Source: Danxiaibacter flavus
Lineage (GTDB): Bacteria > Bacteroidota > Bacteroidia > Chitinophagales > Chitinophagaceae
DNA: 64,000 nt
NCBI RefSeq assembly: GCF_041060425.1
Contig: NZ_JAULBC010000008.1
Location: forward strand, 372,001-436,000
Direction of reading: 5' to 3'
The translations under genes were made by a program, and so were the position numbers. The notes beneath the pieces are model-generated. The model worked only from the letters and a program-made list of their open reading frames with translations, did not search any database and had not been told where the DNA came from. Each line of letters opens with the position of its first letter. Within the stretch, counting starts at the first letter, position 1. Shown here in pieces: positions 25,860 through 34,322 of this stretch.

Positions 25860-28007
25860 CTAATTGTTGCTTTCTTCTCTTGGCTTAGCCTCAGGTTTTG
25901 GCATCAATACTTTTCTGCTAAGTTTGAATTTACCGGTCTTAGGATCAAGGCCAATCAATTTTACCTTAACCATATCACCTTCGCTCAATACACCTTCCAT
26001 TGATTCAAGGCGTTTCCAGCTAACTTCGCTGATATGCAGCAGACCTTCTTTTTTAGGAAGGAATTCTACAAACGCACCATAAGGCTGAATGCTTTTTACT
26101 TTAGCCTCGTATACTTCACCAACCTGGGGAACTGCAACAATACCTTTCACCCATTTCAGTGCTTTTTCAACACTTTCTTTATTAGTAGAGAAGATGCTTA
26201 CTTCACCAAAGTTACCAACTTCCTCAATGTTGATGGTAGTACCTGTTTCTTTCTGAATTTCCTGGATCACTTTACCACCTGGTCCGATAACTGCACCGAT
26301 AAATTCTTTATCAATGATCAGTTTTTCCATACGTGGCGCGTGAGCTTTCACTTCATCGCGTGCTGCAGGAATTGCTTCATACATAGATTCAAGGATGTGC
26401 AGACGCCCTTTGCGAGCCTGTTCCAATGCTTCACGCATTACATCCATGCTTAAACCATCTACTTTGATATCCATCTGCACGCCACAAATACCATCGCGGG
26501 TACCTGTTACTTTGAAGTCCATATCACCCAGGTGATCTTCATCACCAAGGATATCAGTAAGAATAGCGTATTTGTTATCAGAATTTCTTGTGATCAATCC
26601 CATTGCAACACCACTGACATGTTTAGGAACAGGAACACCTGCGTCCATCAATGCCAGTGAACCGGCACAAACTGTTGCCATGGAAGAAGAACCGTTACTT
26701 TCCAATACATCACTTACCACGCGAACAGTGTAAGGGTATTCATTGCCCGGCATCATTTTTTTCAAAGAACGCATAGCCAGGTTACCATGACCAACTTCAC
26801 GACGTCCCGGAGCTCTTACAGGTTTTACTTCACCGGTAGAGAAAGGAGGGAAGTTATAGTGAAGGATGAATTTTGTGTAATTACTTACAGCAGCGCTTTC
26901 AATTAACAATTCGTCCAGTGGAGTACCCAATGTTACGGTTGTTAAAGATTGAGTTTCACCTCTTGTAAAGAGCGCTGCACCGTGTGGAGAAGGCAGTACA
27001 TCTACTTCCATAGCCAACGGGCGAACCTGATCCAGCTTGCGTCCGTCTAAACGGGTGCGATCATTAAGGATCATGTCGCGCACCAGTTCCCACTGAAGAT
27101 CTTCGTAATATTTTTTAGCCAGTTTCTTTGTCTTGTCATCAGCTTCTTCACCCAGGCTGGCAATTAATTCATCTTTCAATACAGAGAACGCATCGCTTCT
27201 TTCATGTTTAGAAGTACCGCCTCTTGAAATCTGGTTAATTTTTTCAGTACAGAACGCATTTACTTTAGCGCGCAATTCTTCGTTCTGTTCTGGTTTAGTA
27301 TAATCACGTTTGGTAGTAACACCAACTTTATTTCTTAATTCTTGTTGAGCTTTGATCTGCACGCGGATTGCATCGTGAGCAACTTCCAATGCTTTAACCA
27401 GGTCTTCTTCGCTGCACTCGCTACTTTCACCTTCCACCATCATCAGGTTCTTTTCAGTAGCGGCGATGATGAAGTCCATATCAGCTTTTGCCAACTGAGA
27501 ACGGGTAGGGTTAACTATCATTTCGCCGTTGATTCTTGCGATACGTACTTCAGAAATAATTTCTTTAATGGGAATATCTGAAACAGACAATGCTGCACTT
27601 GCAGCTAAACAAGCCAATGCATCAGGAAGAATTTCTGCGTCGCTGGAAATTAATGTGATTAGAACCTGAACATCGCAGTAGTAATCTTCAGGGAATAAAG
27701 GACGAAGTGCACGGTCAACCAGACGGCTGATCAGTACTTCATAATCGCTTAAACGGCCTTCACGTTTGAAAAATGAGCCGGGGATACGTCCCGCAGAAGC
27801 AAATTTTTCCTGGTAGTCAACGCTTAAAGGGAAAAAATCCTGTCCTTCTCTGGGTTCCTTGTTAGCTACTACGGTGGCCAATAATATATTGTTGCCCTGG
27901 CGAACTGTAACTGAGCCATCTGCCTGGCGGGCCAGTTTGCCGGTTTCAATAATTACCTCTGAACCATCTGGGAGTGTAAAGCTTGATTGAATAGGTTGAG
28001 ATAACAT
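25860..28007 (-). CDS. pnp: Polyribonucleotide nucleotidyltransferase (PNPase)
   Basis: A 715-residue phosphorolytic 3'-5' exoribonuclease. Two RNase PH-like domains are visible (first about 5-140 with GQDFFPLSVDYQEKFASAGRIPG; second about 310-540 with FTRGETQSLTTVTLGT, FPPFSTGEVKPVRAPGRREVGHG and GVAMGLI), then a KH domain (IGAVIGPGGKVIQEIQKETG, about 565-585) and an S1 domain (GEVYEAKVKSIQPYGAFVEFLP, about 625-650). The tail after S1 is short. It sits just downstream of rpsO, the usual bacterial order, separated by the rpsO terminator. Confidence 0.98.
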   Translation of the reverse strand: MLSQPIQSSFTLPDGSEVIIETGKLARQADGSVTVRQGNNILLATVVANKEPREGQDFFPLSVDYQEKFASAGRIPGSFFKREGRLSDYEVLISRLVDRALRPLFPEDYYCDVQVLITLISSDAEILPDALACLAASAALSVSDIPIKEIISEVRIARINGEMIVNPTRSQLAKADMDFIIAATEKNLMMVEGESSECSEEDLVKALEVAHDAIRVQIKAQQELRNKVGVTTKRDYTKPEQNEELRAKVNAFCTEKINQISRGGTSKHERSDAFSVLKDELIASLGEEADDKTKKLAKKYYEDLQWELVRDMILNDRTRLDGRKLDQVRPLAMEVDVLPSPHGAALFTRGETQSLTTVTLGTPLDELLIESAAVSNYTKFILHYNFPPFSTGEVKPVRAPGRREVGHGNLAMRSLKKMMPGNEYPYTVRVVSDVLESNGSSSMATVCAGSLALMDAGVPVPKHVSGVAMGLITRNSDNKYAILTDILGDEDHLGDMDFKVTGTRDGICGVQMDIKVDGLSMDVMREALEQARKGRLHILESMYEAIPAARDEVKAHAPRMEKLIIDKEFIGAVIGPGGKVIQEIQKETGTTINIEEVGNFGEVSIFSTNKESVEKALKWVKGIVAVPQVGEVYEAKVKSIQPYGAFVEFLPKKEGLLHISEVSWKRLESMEGVLSEGDMVKVKLIGLDPKTGKFKLSRKVLMPKPEAKPREESNN

Positions 28008-28113
28008 AAATAGTTTTTTGAATACGATCTGCGATGTACAAGGCGGGATAGTACGTATGGTACAATCGTAATCGCGGTTAGTTAAAATATTTCCGTAAAA
28101 ACAGGCTTATGTA

Positions 28114-28158
28114 CAAAAACAGCTATTCCCAACCGTATTATTGTCAGTTGGGAATAGC
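28114..28158 (-). terminator. rpsO terminator / rpsO-pnp intercistronic hairpin
   Basis: GGCTATTCCCAAC and GTTGGGAATAGC arms (12-13 bp) around a ~13-nt loop, followed on the minus strand by TGTTTTTGT. It lies 20-64 bp past the rpsO stop and upstream of pnp. Confidence 0.8.
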
Positions 28159-28177
28159 CTTATACATAACGTAAGAT

Positions 28178-28450
28178 TTATTTTCTGAGGCCCAGTTTTT
28201 CGATCAGTGCACGGTAACCTTCAAGGTTATGTTTCTGCAGGTAGCTCAGTAAGCGTTTACGCTGACCTACCATGTGCATCAAACCGCGATGGGTAGAATA
28301 GTCTTTTTTGTTTGCCTGTAAATGGGCAGAAATATTGGTGATACGCTCGGTTAATAAAGCGATCTGACCCTCAATAGAACCAGTGTTCTCAGCTTTTCCA
28401 CCAAAGTTTGCAAAAATTGTTGCTTTTTTTTCTTTTGTTAGATATGACAT
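28178..28450 (-). CDS. rpsO: 30S ribosomal protein S15
   Basis: A 90-residue protein binding 16S rRNA at the platform junction. Family features: NTGSIEGQIALLTERITNISAHL, KKDYSTHRGLMHMVGQRKRLLSYL and ALIEKLGLRK. Length is standard. Start ATG 28450. The minus-strand box TACCTTTG (28506-28513) lies 56 bp upstream. Confidence 0.98.
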   Translation of the reverse strand: MSYLTKEKKATIFANFGGKAENTGSIEGQIALLTERITNISAHLQANKKDYSTHRGLMHMVGQRKRLLSYLQKHNLEGYRALIEKLGLRK

Positions 28451-28505
28451 CTCAATTTCTTTTTAAATGAGCATCCAAAGTTTTTCTTCTTCTTAATTTG
28501 GACGG

Positions 28506-28513
28506 CAAAGGTA
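28506..28513 (-). promoter_or_regulatory. TAnnTTTG box (TACCTTTG) for rpsO
   Basis: Minus-strand TACCTTTG; the -33 region (GTTTTCC at about 28528-28534) is only a partial match. Confidence 0.55.
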
Positions 28514-28555
28514 TATCAATTTCTGTGGAAAACCGGAAAAAATCTATATTTTTTT

Positions 28556-28778
28556 CAAGAGAAGACCGTAAGACAGCAAGACCGTAAGACGCGTAAGACA
28601 GGTAAGACGCGTAAAATAGTCAGACGTTTAAAGATGGGAAGAGCTGAAAACTAAAAATCTACAAATAATTATTTATTTTCATTTATCTATTCCATCAATA
28701 ATAGTCAGCCCTCAAAATTAAGCCAAAACCTCTTACTGTCTTACACGTCTTACGGTCTTACTGTCTTACGTGTCTTTA
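28556..28778. repeat. GTAAGACN convergent arms, locus 2
   Basis: Plus-orientation units at 28562-28617 (GACCGTAAGACGCGTAAGAC) and inverted units at 28734-28778 (CTTACACGTCTTACGG) enclose about 115 bp of AT-rich sequence. The right arm contains the TAA stop of the GlxA-type gene. No gene in the 315-bp gap. Confidence 0.88.
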
Positions 28779-29746
28779 TTGTATCTCTTCCTGTATTCCA
28801 GCGGCAGCATACCTGTAATCTTCTTAAAGGCACTGCGAAAAGCTTTCCGGTCCGAATAACCAACTTCGTACATCACATCATTGATATTCTTGCTGCCTGC
28901 TTCCAGGTTCTTTTTCACGAATTCAATCCTGGCCCGCTGTATATATTCAATAGGTGTATTGGCGGTGGCCTTTTTAAAGCGGCGTTCAAAATTACGTTTG
29001 CTCAGGCCATATCTTCTTGCAAGTTCAGACACTGAAATTGTTTCGGTTACATTGTTCTCTATATAATGTTGTGCTTGTTTAACCGGTTCATCAATATGAT
29101 CTTTTTGACCCATAAAGATAGAAAAGGGTGACTGGCAGTTCCTGTCAATATCAATCTGGCCGACCTTGGAACAATAAATGGCAATTTCACGGCCACAATA
29201 TTTTTCAACAAGATGAAGTAATAAGTTAAGGAAGGAATAAGCGCCGCCGTTGGTATAAATGCCTTGTTCTTCGGTAATTACTTTGTCGGTTGTCAGTTTT
29301 ACATTGGGAAACAGGGAACGGAATTTATCACCAGCCTGCCAGTGTGTAGAGCAGCTTTTGCCATCCAGCAACCCAGTAGATGCAAGTACGAAGGCGCCGA
29401 TGCAAAGACTTGCTACTTCTGCTCCGTTATTATATTGCTGCACGATCCAGGGAGTAAAAACCTGGTTGGCCCTTAAACTTTGTTCATTTAGGGCAACGGG
29501 TGGTATTATAATAAGATCTGTTTTCTTTACTTCTCTGAAATTGGTTTCCGGCTGAATAGAGAACAGACCATCGTTCAGTTTTACTTCTTCTGAATCTCCT
29601 ACCAGTTCAATTTTAAATGCAGCTTTTGTTCCTCTTGCGGCAAAATAGTCATTAACAACAGAGAACATTTTGTATGCTCCTATTACGCTGATGATGGTGT
29701 TTTGTATAATCTCTCCTTCCGGAATAAGAATAGAAATATGTTTCAT
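28766..29746 (-). CDS. GlxA-type AraC-family transcriptional regulator
   Basis: About 326 residues. The N-terminal part is a DJ-1/PfpI (glutamine-amidotransferase-like) domain (ISILIPEGEIIQNTIISVIG, then EVASLCIGAFVLASTGLLDGKSCSTHWQ with the nucleophile-elbow cysteine). The C-terminal part is a double helix-turn-helix AraC domain (SVSELARRYGLSKRNFERRFK, INDVMYEVGYSDRKAFRSAFKKITGMLPLEYRKRY). The preferred start is ATG 29746 (MKHISILIPEG); an in-frame ATG at 29776 adds ten residues. It is divergent from the double AHSA1 gene, which it may control. The stop lies in a GTAAGACN array. Confidence 0.92.
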   Translation of the reverse strand: MKHISILIPEGEIIQNTIISVIGAYKMFSVVNDYFAARGTKAAFKIELVGDSEEVKLNDGLFSIQPETNFREVKKTDLIIIPPVALNEQSLRANQVFTPWIVQQYNNGAEVASLCIGAFVLASTGLLDGKSCSTHWQAGDKFRSLFPNVKLTTDKVITEEQGIYTNGGAYSFLNLLLHLVEKYCGREIAIYCSKVGQIDIDRNCQSPFSIFMGQKDHIDEPVKQAQHYIENNVTETISVSELARRYGLSKRNFERRFKKATANTPIEYIQRARIEFVKKNLEAGSKNINDVMYEVGYSDRKAFRSAFKKITGMLPLEYRKRYNKDT

Positions 29747-30028
29747 TACATGGCGTTTTGCAATTAGATAGCTCAATGAATTATCAGAGGGTAAAAGTTG
29801 TTAAGCAGGGAATGAATTATATGCAGTAGTTGACGGAAAGCAATTTGTGAATTATATAAGCTCTTCAGTATACAGTGCCATTCTAAGTTATTTATCCGGT
29901 TTCTTCTCAAAGGTAATAAAAACTGTTTGTCGCCTCACACCCCCATAGTTGTCGCCCGTGCCAACCTCTATTCTTGTATATGGCTGCTACCTTTATATCG
30001 TTGAATCTGTCCTGCACTTTCAAAGTGT

Positions 30029-31249
30029 ATGACAGATTCAACGATGACAGCACACATTATTCAGAATAACATGGATCCAAAAGATTTCCACTGTACTAAT
30101 CAGGTTAAAGAAACCGTTGAAAGCAGTTTTAACGCCATTAACAATGTTGCAGGATGGTGGGCAACAAATGTTGCCGGCAGCTCTCAGCAAGTTGGCGACA
30201 GGTTCACCGTAAGATTTGGTAAAACCTATGGCTCCTTCCTTGTAAAAGAAATTATTCACGGAAGGAAAATTACATGGCTGGTTGAAGATTGTTATCTCCC
30301 TTTATTTAAAAATGCGAAGGAATGGAAGGGTACAAAATTGCTGTGGGATCTTTCTTCTACGGAAAATGGCTCGATCATCAGTTTTACACATAAAGGATTG
30401 ACTCCGCAACTGGAATGCTATCCTGATTGTATAAAGGGATGGAGCTTTTACGTGAAGGAAAGTTTATGCAAACTCATCACCGAAGGTAAAGGTTTGCCGG
30501 GCACAGGAATATTTGGCAGGATCTTTAGCGGCGACAGAAAATATGAAGGGATCTTATATTTTAAGAACGATGCTTTACCGGATTATATAGATGGTTATCT
30601 GTTTGTCGATGTCAAATCAACATCGGGCGAAACTGTCACAGCAGCTTATAACGCAGGAGAATATAAGAAGGAGACTTTTGATGCCAGTAACCTTTTGGGA
30701 GAATATTTTATGGTGATTGAAAATAAACCTGTGTATGAAAACATTGACCCATTAAATGATATACTTAATTTAATAAGAAACCATATGGAACACAAAGACT
30801 ACACCGCTAGCATTACAGTAAATGCTGATGCAAAGACAGCTGAACAGGCAATCAGCAAAGTGCCTGGGTGGTGGACGGAAGGTTACACCGGCAGTTCAGA
30901 AAAACCGGATGATGTTTTTACAGTTACTTTTGGCGAAACGTTTGTAACCTTTAAAGTAACGGAAGTTATTCCCGGTAAGAAAATTGTCTGGAAAGTAACA
31001 GACTGCTACCTGCACTGGCAGAATGATAAAAAAGAATGGAATGGTACTGAAGTTGTATGGGATATAGAATCTAACGACAACTCAACCTCAATTACAATGA
31101 CGCATGTTGGGCTTGTTCCTGAAGTAGAATGCTACGAAAATTGCAGGGAAGGCTGGGATTTTTACATATATAAAAGCTTATTTAAGTTATTAACGGAACA
31201 CAAAGGGATGGCTGATTTAAAGAATAAAGTGGCTGCGCAGGCAGATTAG
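30029..31249 (+). CDS. Tandem SRPBCC/AHSA1-domain protein
   Basis: A 406-residue cytoplasmic protein with two START/Bet v1-like (AHSA1) domains, about 18-150 and 262-395, joined by a ~105-residue alpha/beta segment (GRIFSGDRKYEGILYFKNDA to MVIENKPVYENIDPLND). The copies align well: GWWATNVAGSSQQVGDRFTV with GWWTEGYTGSSEKPDDVFTV, and YPDCIKGWSFYVKESL with YENCREGWDFYIYKSL. AHSA1-like domains bind hydrophobic ligands or partner proteins; many are single-domain. It is divergent from the GlxA-type regulator. The ATG at 30044 is an alternative start. Exact function unknown. Confidence 0.82.
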   Translation: MTDSTMTAHIIQNNMDPKDFHCTNQVKETVESSFNAINNVAGWWATNVAGSSQQVGDRFTVRFGKTYGSFLVKEIIHGRKITWLVEDCYLPLFKNAKEWKGTKLLWDLSSTENGSIISFTHKGLTPQLECYPDCIKGWSFYVKESLCKLITEGKGLPGTGIFGRIFSGDRKYEGILYFKNDALPDYIDGYLFVDVKSTSGETVTAAYNAGEYKKETFDASNLLGEYFMVIENKPVYENIDPLNDILNLIRNHMEHKDYTASITVNADAKTAEQAISKVPGWWTEGYTGSSEKPDDVFTVTFGETFVTFKVTEVIPGKKIVWKVTDCYLHWQNDKKEWNGTEVVWDIESNDNSTSITMTHVGLVPEVECYENCREGWDFYIYKSLFKLLTEHKGMADLKNKVAAQAD

Positions 31250-31284
31250 CATACAACCCAAGATGCAACTATTTAATGCCGGTT

Positions 31285-31471
31285 AATATGTAAGACCGTA
31301 AGACCGTAAGACCGTAAGACAGTAAGACAGTAAGACAGTAAGACAGTAAGACAGTAAGACAGTAAGATCGTAAGACCGTAAGATAGTAAGAGTTTTTCAA
31401 TTCATGAATCTGCCAAACTTTCAACAGTCATCTTACGCGTCTTACATGTCTTACTGTCTTACGGTCTTTCT
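31285..31471. repeat. GTAAGACN convergent arms, locus 3
   Basis: About 13 plus-orientation octamers (31289-31391; GTAAGACC and GTAAGACA) are followed after 40 bp by an inverted arm (31431-31471, CTTACATGTCTTACTGTC). It lies between two convergent genes; the right arm starts 9 bp from the stop of the PA0069-type gene. Confidence 0.9.
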
Positions 31472-31475
31472 ATGG

Positions 31476-32582
31476 CTAAAACAATCTGCCCTGCTCGCCC
31501 GGCCTTCTGAATTTGCTGCAATCCAGTTCCCATCTTTCTGCATTCAGGTTGTAAAGCTTATTGTATTTGTGAAACTGCTGACGCACCAGGTCGCTGATGG
31601 GGCCTTCTCCGCGCATACGCACGCCAAAGCGACTGTCGTTTACCTGCCCGCCGTGGCCGTTTTGGATCAGGTGCCATACTTTATCAGCGCGGTCCGGAAA
31701 GTTTTTGTAAAGCCAGTCGTGAAACAAAAATTGAATGGACCCATTCAACCTGATAAAAGTATAAGCAGAAAAAGTGGCGCCGTTTTCGCTTGCAGCTTTC
31801 ATGATGCGTTGCATCTCATGTTCATTCAATCCGGGAATCATTGGCCCAAGCATCACACCCATACGGACGCCTACGTCACTTAACTCTTTAATAATGCGGA
31901 GCCTTTGCTGACCTGTTGTGGTGCGTGGTTCCATAACCCTGCGCAAATCCTCATTAAAGGATGTGATGGAAACAAGAATGCTTATCAGCTTCCGTTTGGC
32001 CATCTCCTGGATAATGTCTTTGTCGCGCAACATGCCTGCATTCTTGGTGATCATGCCAACAGGCTGATTAAACTCCAGGCATACTTCAAGAAGCTGTCGC
32101 GTAATACGGAATTTTTTTTCAGCAGGCTGATAGCAATCTGTATTACCGCTTAACGAAATTGGCAGGCATTCCCATTTCGGATTCATCAGGAATTTGCGTA
32201 GCAATTCAGGCGCATTCTTCTTTACAATGATCTTTCTTTCAAAATCCAGCCCCGCACTATATCCCCAATATTCAAAAGAGTTGCGCGCATAGCAGTAAAT
32301 GCAACCGTGCTCACATCCCTGGTAAGGATTCATGCTGTAGAACATTCCTACATCAGGACTCTCTACTTTGTTCACAAGTGTTTTGCCGTGTTCTTCTATG
32401 TAGGTTGTCTCTGTGTTATGTTCTGTCCAGTCATCGATGCCCTCTATATGTTCTTTAACTCTTTCAGTTTTTAAAAATTTATTTTTCGTGTTGAACTGTG
32501 CACCCCTGCCCTTAAAATAATCATCCCTGTCTTTATTCTGCGGCCGGGGCTTTTCGTTGGGATTGTGTTCAATGTTTTTCAT
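31476..32582 (-). CDS. PA0069-family radical SAM protein (SplB-like)
   Basis: About 368 residues. The radical SAM motif sits in YQGCEHGCIYCYARNS (C-x3-C-x2-C, about 90-105). Other shared blocks are SLSGNTDCYQPAEKKFRITR, GMITKNAGMLRD, SITSFNEDLRRVMEPRT and GVRMGVMLGPMIPGLNEHE. The family is related to spore photoproduct lyase, but its substrate is not established. The N-terminal ~50 residues are charged (NEKPRPQNKDRDDYFKGRGAQ). I prefer ATG 32582 (MKNIEHNPNEK) over an in-frame start at 32606. Single-gene unit flanked by repeat arrays. Confidence 0.9.
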   Translation of the reverse strand: MKNIEHNPNEKPRPQNKDRDDYFKGRGAQFNTKNKFLKTERVKEHIEGIDDWTEHNTETTYIEEHGKTLVNKVESPDVGMFYSMNPYQGCEHGCIYCYARNSFEYWGYSAGLDFERKIIVKKNAPELLRKFLMNPKWECLPISLSGNTDCYQPAEKKFRITRQLLEVCLEFNQPVGMITKNAGMLRDKDIIQEMAKRKLISILVSITSFNEDLRRVMEPRTTTGQQRLRIIKELSDVGVRMGVMLGPMIPGLNEHEMQRIMKAASENGATFSAYTFIRLNGSIQFLFHDWLYKNFPDRADKVWHLIQNGHGGQVNDSRFGVRMRGEGPISDLVRQQFHKYNKLYNLNAERWELDCSKFRRPGEQGRLF

Positions 32583-32587
32583 AATAA

Positions 32588-32867
32588 AAAAATAGTGAAT
32601 GGTCAATAGTGAATAGTGAAAGGTGCAGCAGGCTTAATTGACAATTGAAAGTTCCTGCCCGACTGAAGTCATTCAGGCGGAGAAAATTGACAATGAAAAC
32701 CTCTGTGGAACTCTGTGTCTTCTCGTGGCTTCCTCTGTGTAACAAAAAACACCTGAATGTGGCGAATCAAAAAGTTTTCGGCCAACTCTTTAAGTAAGCT
32801 TCGCGTTAGTCCACCGAAACGTTTTCTCTCTGATCATTTTCACTTCTCCATTCTCAATTATCAATTA
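32588..32867. repeat. Mixed short-repeat tract between the PA0069-type and 2H genes
   Basis: From left: TAGTGAATGGTCAA units (32588-32625); AATTGACAATTGAAAG units (32634-32700) with a 27-bp palindrome inserted at 32654-32680; CTCTGTGGAACTCTGTG units (32699-32745); then inverted AATTG-type units (32836-32867, CTCAATTATCAATT) containing the stop of the first 2H gene. No coding potential. Confidence 0.8.
32654..32680. repeat. 27-bp palindromic element, copy 1
   Basis: CCTGCCCGACTGAAG followed by TCATTCAGGCGG: an imperfect palindrome (CCTGCC/GGCGG, GAATGA core) sitting inside an AATTGACAATTG array. A second copy is at 40688-40714. Confidence 0.75.
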
Positions 32868-33524
32868 AAAAAGCGTTGCCTGCACTGCACTTGTTATCTT
32901 TTTTCCTTCAAAAGAAAATCTTGCAATTTCTTTGTACCTGTTAAACTCCCTGTCTGACCCTCTTTTCAGCAACAACATATTGTCTGCCATAAAGCCGCCC
33001 GTAAAGTGCGTGTTACTCAGTTCCAGCCATCCTTTTTGGTATTGCCAGGGAAGTAATTTTCGTGCTATTGTTAAATGCGGCTCCGTTATGAAATATGGCT
33101 TATTTGCCTGATCGATTTTCATCAGACGCTGTGCCTGTCTTATTTCCCTCACTGCTTCAACAATTTTTACTTTTGTCGACACATTAATGTAAATAGTGTG
33201 TTCAGGAAAACTACCAAAACCGTCCAGGTCAACTTTAAACGGACTTATCTGATTGGCTATTGAACGCAGTTTATTAATAATACGGGATTCTGATAAGTCA
33301 TACTGCACAAAATTGGCCAGCGTTATATGCGGCTTGGAGTGCTTTGCAACAGGACAATCAAACTTTATTGCAAATTCTTCTTTGATATCTTTAATGCGGT
33401 TATACAGTTCCTCGTGAGGCTCAAGAACAAGTAGGTATTGTATAGGGACAAGGCTATCCACCAATTTAGATTCTTTTGATCTTAAGACTTCACTCTTAAA
33501 TTCGGCTAGTGTTTTTACCTGCAT
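32865..33524 (-). CDS. 2H phosphoesterase (2'-5' RNA ligase family), intact motifs
   Basis: A 219-residue protein with both H-x-T/S motifs of the 2H superfamily: KPHITLANF (H66, T68) and EPHLTIARK (H150, T152). The spacing and strands around them (PIQYLLVLEPHEELYNRI; FGSFPEHTIYINV) fit the LigT/ThpR-like fold, so the active site looks complete. Members cut or ligate 2',5'- or 2',3'-cyclic phosphates in RNA or nucleotides; the substrate here is unknown. It starts 14 bp after a diverged paralogue, so the two are co-transcribed. Confidence 0.87.
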   Translation of the reverse strand: MQVKTLAEFKSEVLRSKESKLVDSLVPIQYLLVLEPHEELYNRIKDIKEEFAIKFDCPVAKHSKPHITLANFVQYDLSESRIINKLRSIANQISPFKVDLDGFGSFPEHTIYINVSTKVKIVEAVREIRQAQRLMKIDQANKPYFITEPHLTIARKLLPWQYQKGWLELSNTHFTGGFMADNMLLLKRGSDREFNRYKEIARFSFEGKKITSAVQATLF

Positions 33525-33538
33525 AGGTTAAAGTTTTA

Positions 33539-34153
33539 TCAGTCATACAATGGATGTTGTACAGGCGTCAGCCCAAATTTGTACACCTGCCTGTAAGGTT
33601 CGTTTTCTGATCGCCTTTTTAGGAGCACCAATTCATTTACATAAAATGAGGCGAAGAATGATCGTTGCGAATAATCAAGCATTGCCTTTTCATATACACG
33701 TTCATGCAATTTCCTTGCTATTGTAACATGTGGATGTTTGCTAAAGCTCAATGGTTTGCAACCATTGCTTAAAAGATATTGATCAATTGCAGAAAACTGT
33801 GTCGCCAGCTTTTTAAAAGGTTCAGTGAATTGCACCCGCGCGTAGATGGTATGCGGCGGAAACCCGCTGTAATTGTTCAGCATAACTTCAAATGATTCCT
33901 GCATGCTGACGATCCTGTGCATCCAGCGGATAATGGTGTCTTCCATTTCTTCACGCGCATTAAAACATGCCACTTTAATAAAAGGCTTCGTGGTCAATGC
34001 ACTATCATCCTGGTAATCCTGATGAAAGAAATATTTTTCAGCCATGATCATTTCCCGCGCTTCTGCAGAAGGTTCTGCGATCAATATATATTCAGCCTCG
34101 TAATATGAAGCAACAACAGGAATCGACGAAGTGAAGGTTAACTGGTAGCTCAT
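33539..34153 (-). CDS. 2H phosphoesterase paralogue with a degenerate first motif
   Basis: A 204-residue relative of the downstream gene. Shared blocks: AEYILIAEPSAEAREMI with its VLEPHEEL, SGFPPHTIYARV with GSFPEHTIYINV, KHPHVTIARKL with EPHLTIARKL, and NELVLLKRRSENEPY with NMLLLKRGSDREFN. The second catalytic motif (H142-V-T144) is intact, but the first reads KPFIKVACF: Phe58 replaces the histidine and Lys60 the threonine. It is therefore unlikely to be an active phosphodiesterase. It is the upstream member of a two-gene unit and divergent from the umuD-like gene. Confidence 0.85.
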   Translation of the reverse strand: MSYQLTFTSSIPVVASYYEAEYILIAEPSAEAREMIMAEKYFFHQDYQDDSALTTKPFIKVACFNAREEMEDTIIRWMHRIVSMQESFEVMLNNYSGFPPHTIYARVQFTEPFKKLATQFSAIDQYLLSNGCKPLSFSKHPHVTIARKLHERVYEKAMLDYSQRSFFASFYVNELVLLKRRSENEPYRQVYKFGLTPVQHPLYD

Positions 34154-34274
34154 TCTTTCGTGTTTTAAATGTTTGAAATTGGTTTAAATAGTTTCCGGGC
34201 GTAAAATCTTCATCTTCTTTGTCTTATCAAATGCCGGTCTTCTGCCGCCCAAGAAAAATTTTTTCAGACAATAA

Positions 34275-34296
34275 ATTTAGCATAAAATTGCTAAAT
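34275..34296. promoter_or_regulatory. 22-bp palindromic operator candidate upstream of umuD-like
   Basis: ATTTAGCA, TAAAAT, TGCTAAAT: perfect 8-bp inverted arms with a 6-bp spacer. It ends 26 bp before ATG 34323, in the 169-bp region shared with the divergent 2H genes. Likely a repressor site, possibly for damage control, but no regulator is adjacent. Confidence 0.6.
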
Positions 34297-34322
34297 AAAT
34301 TAGTAATTCAAAAATAAATTAT

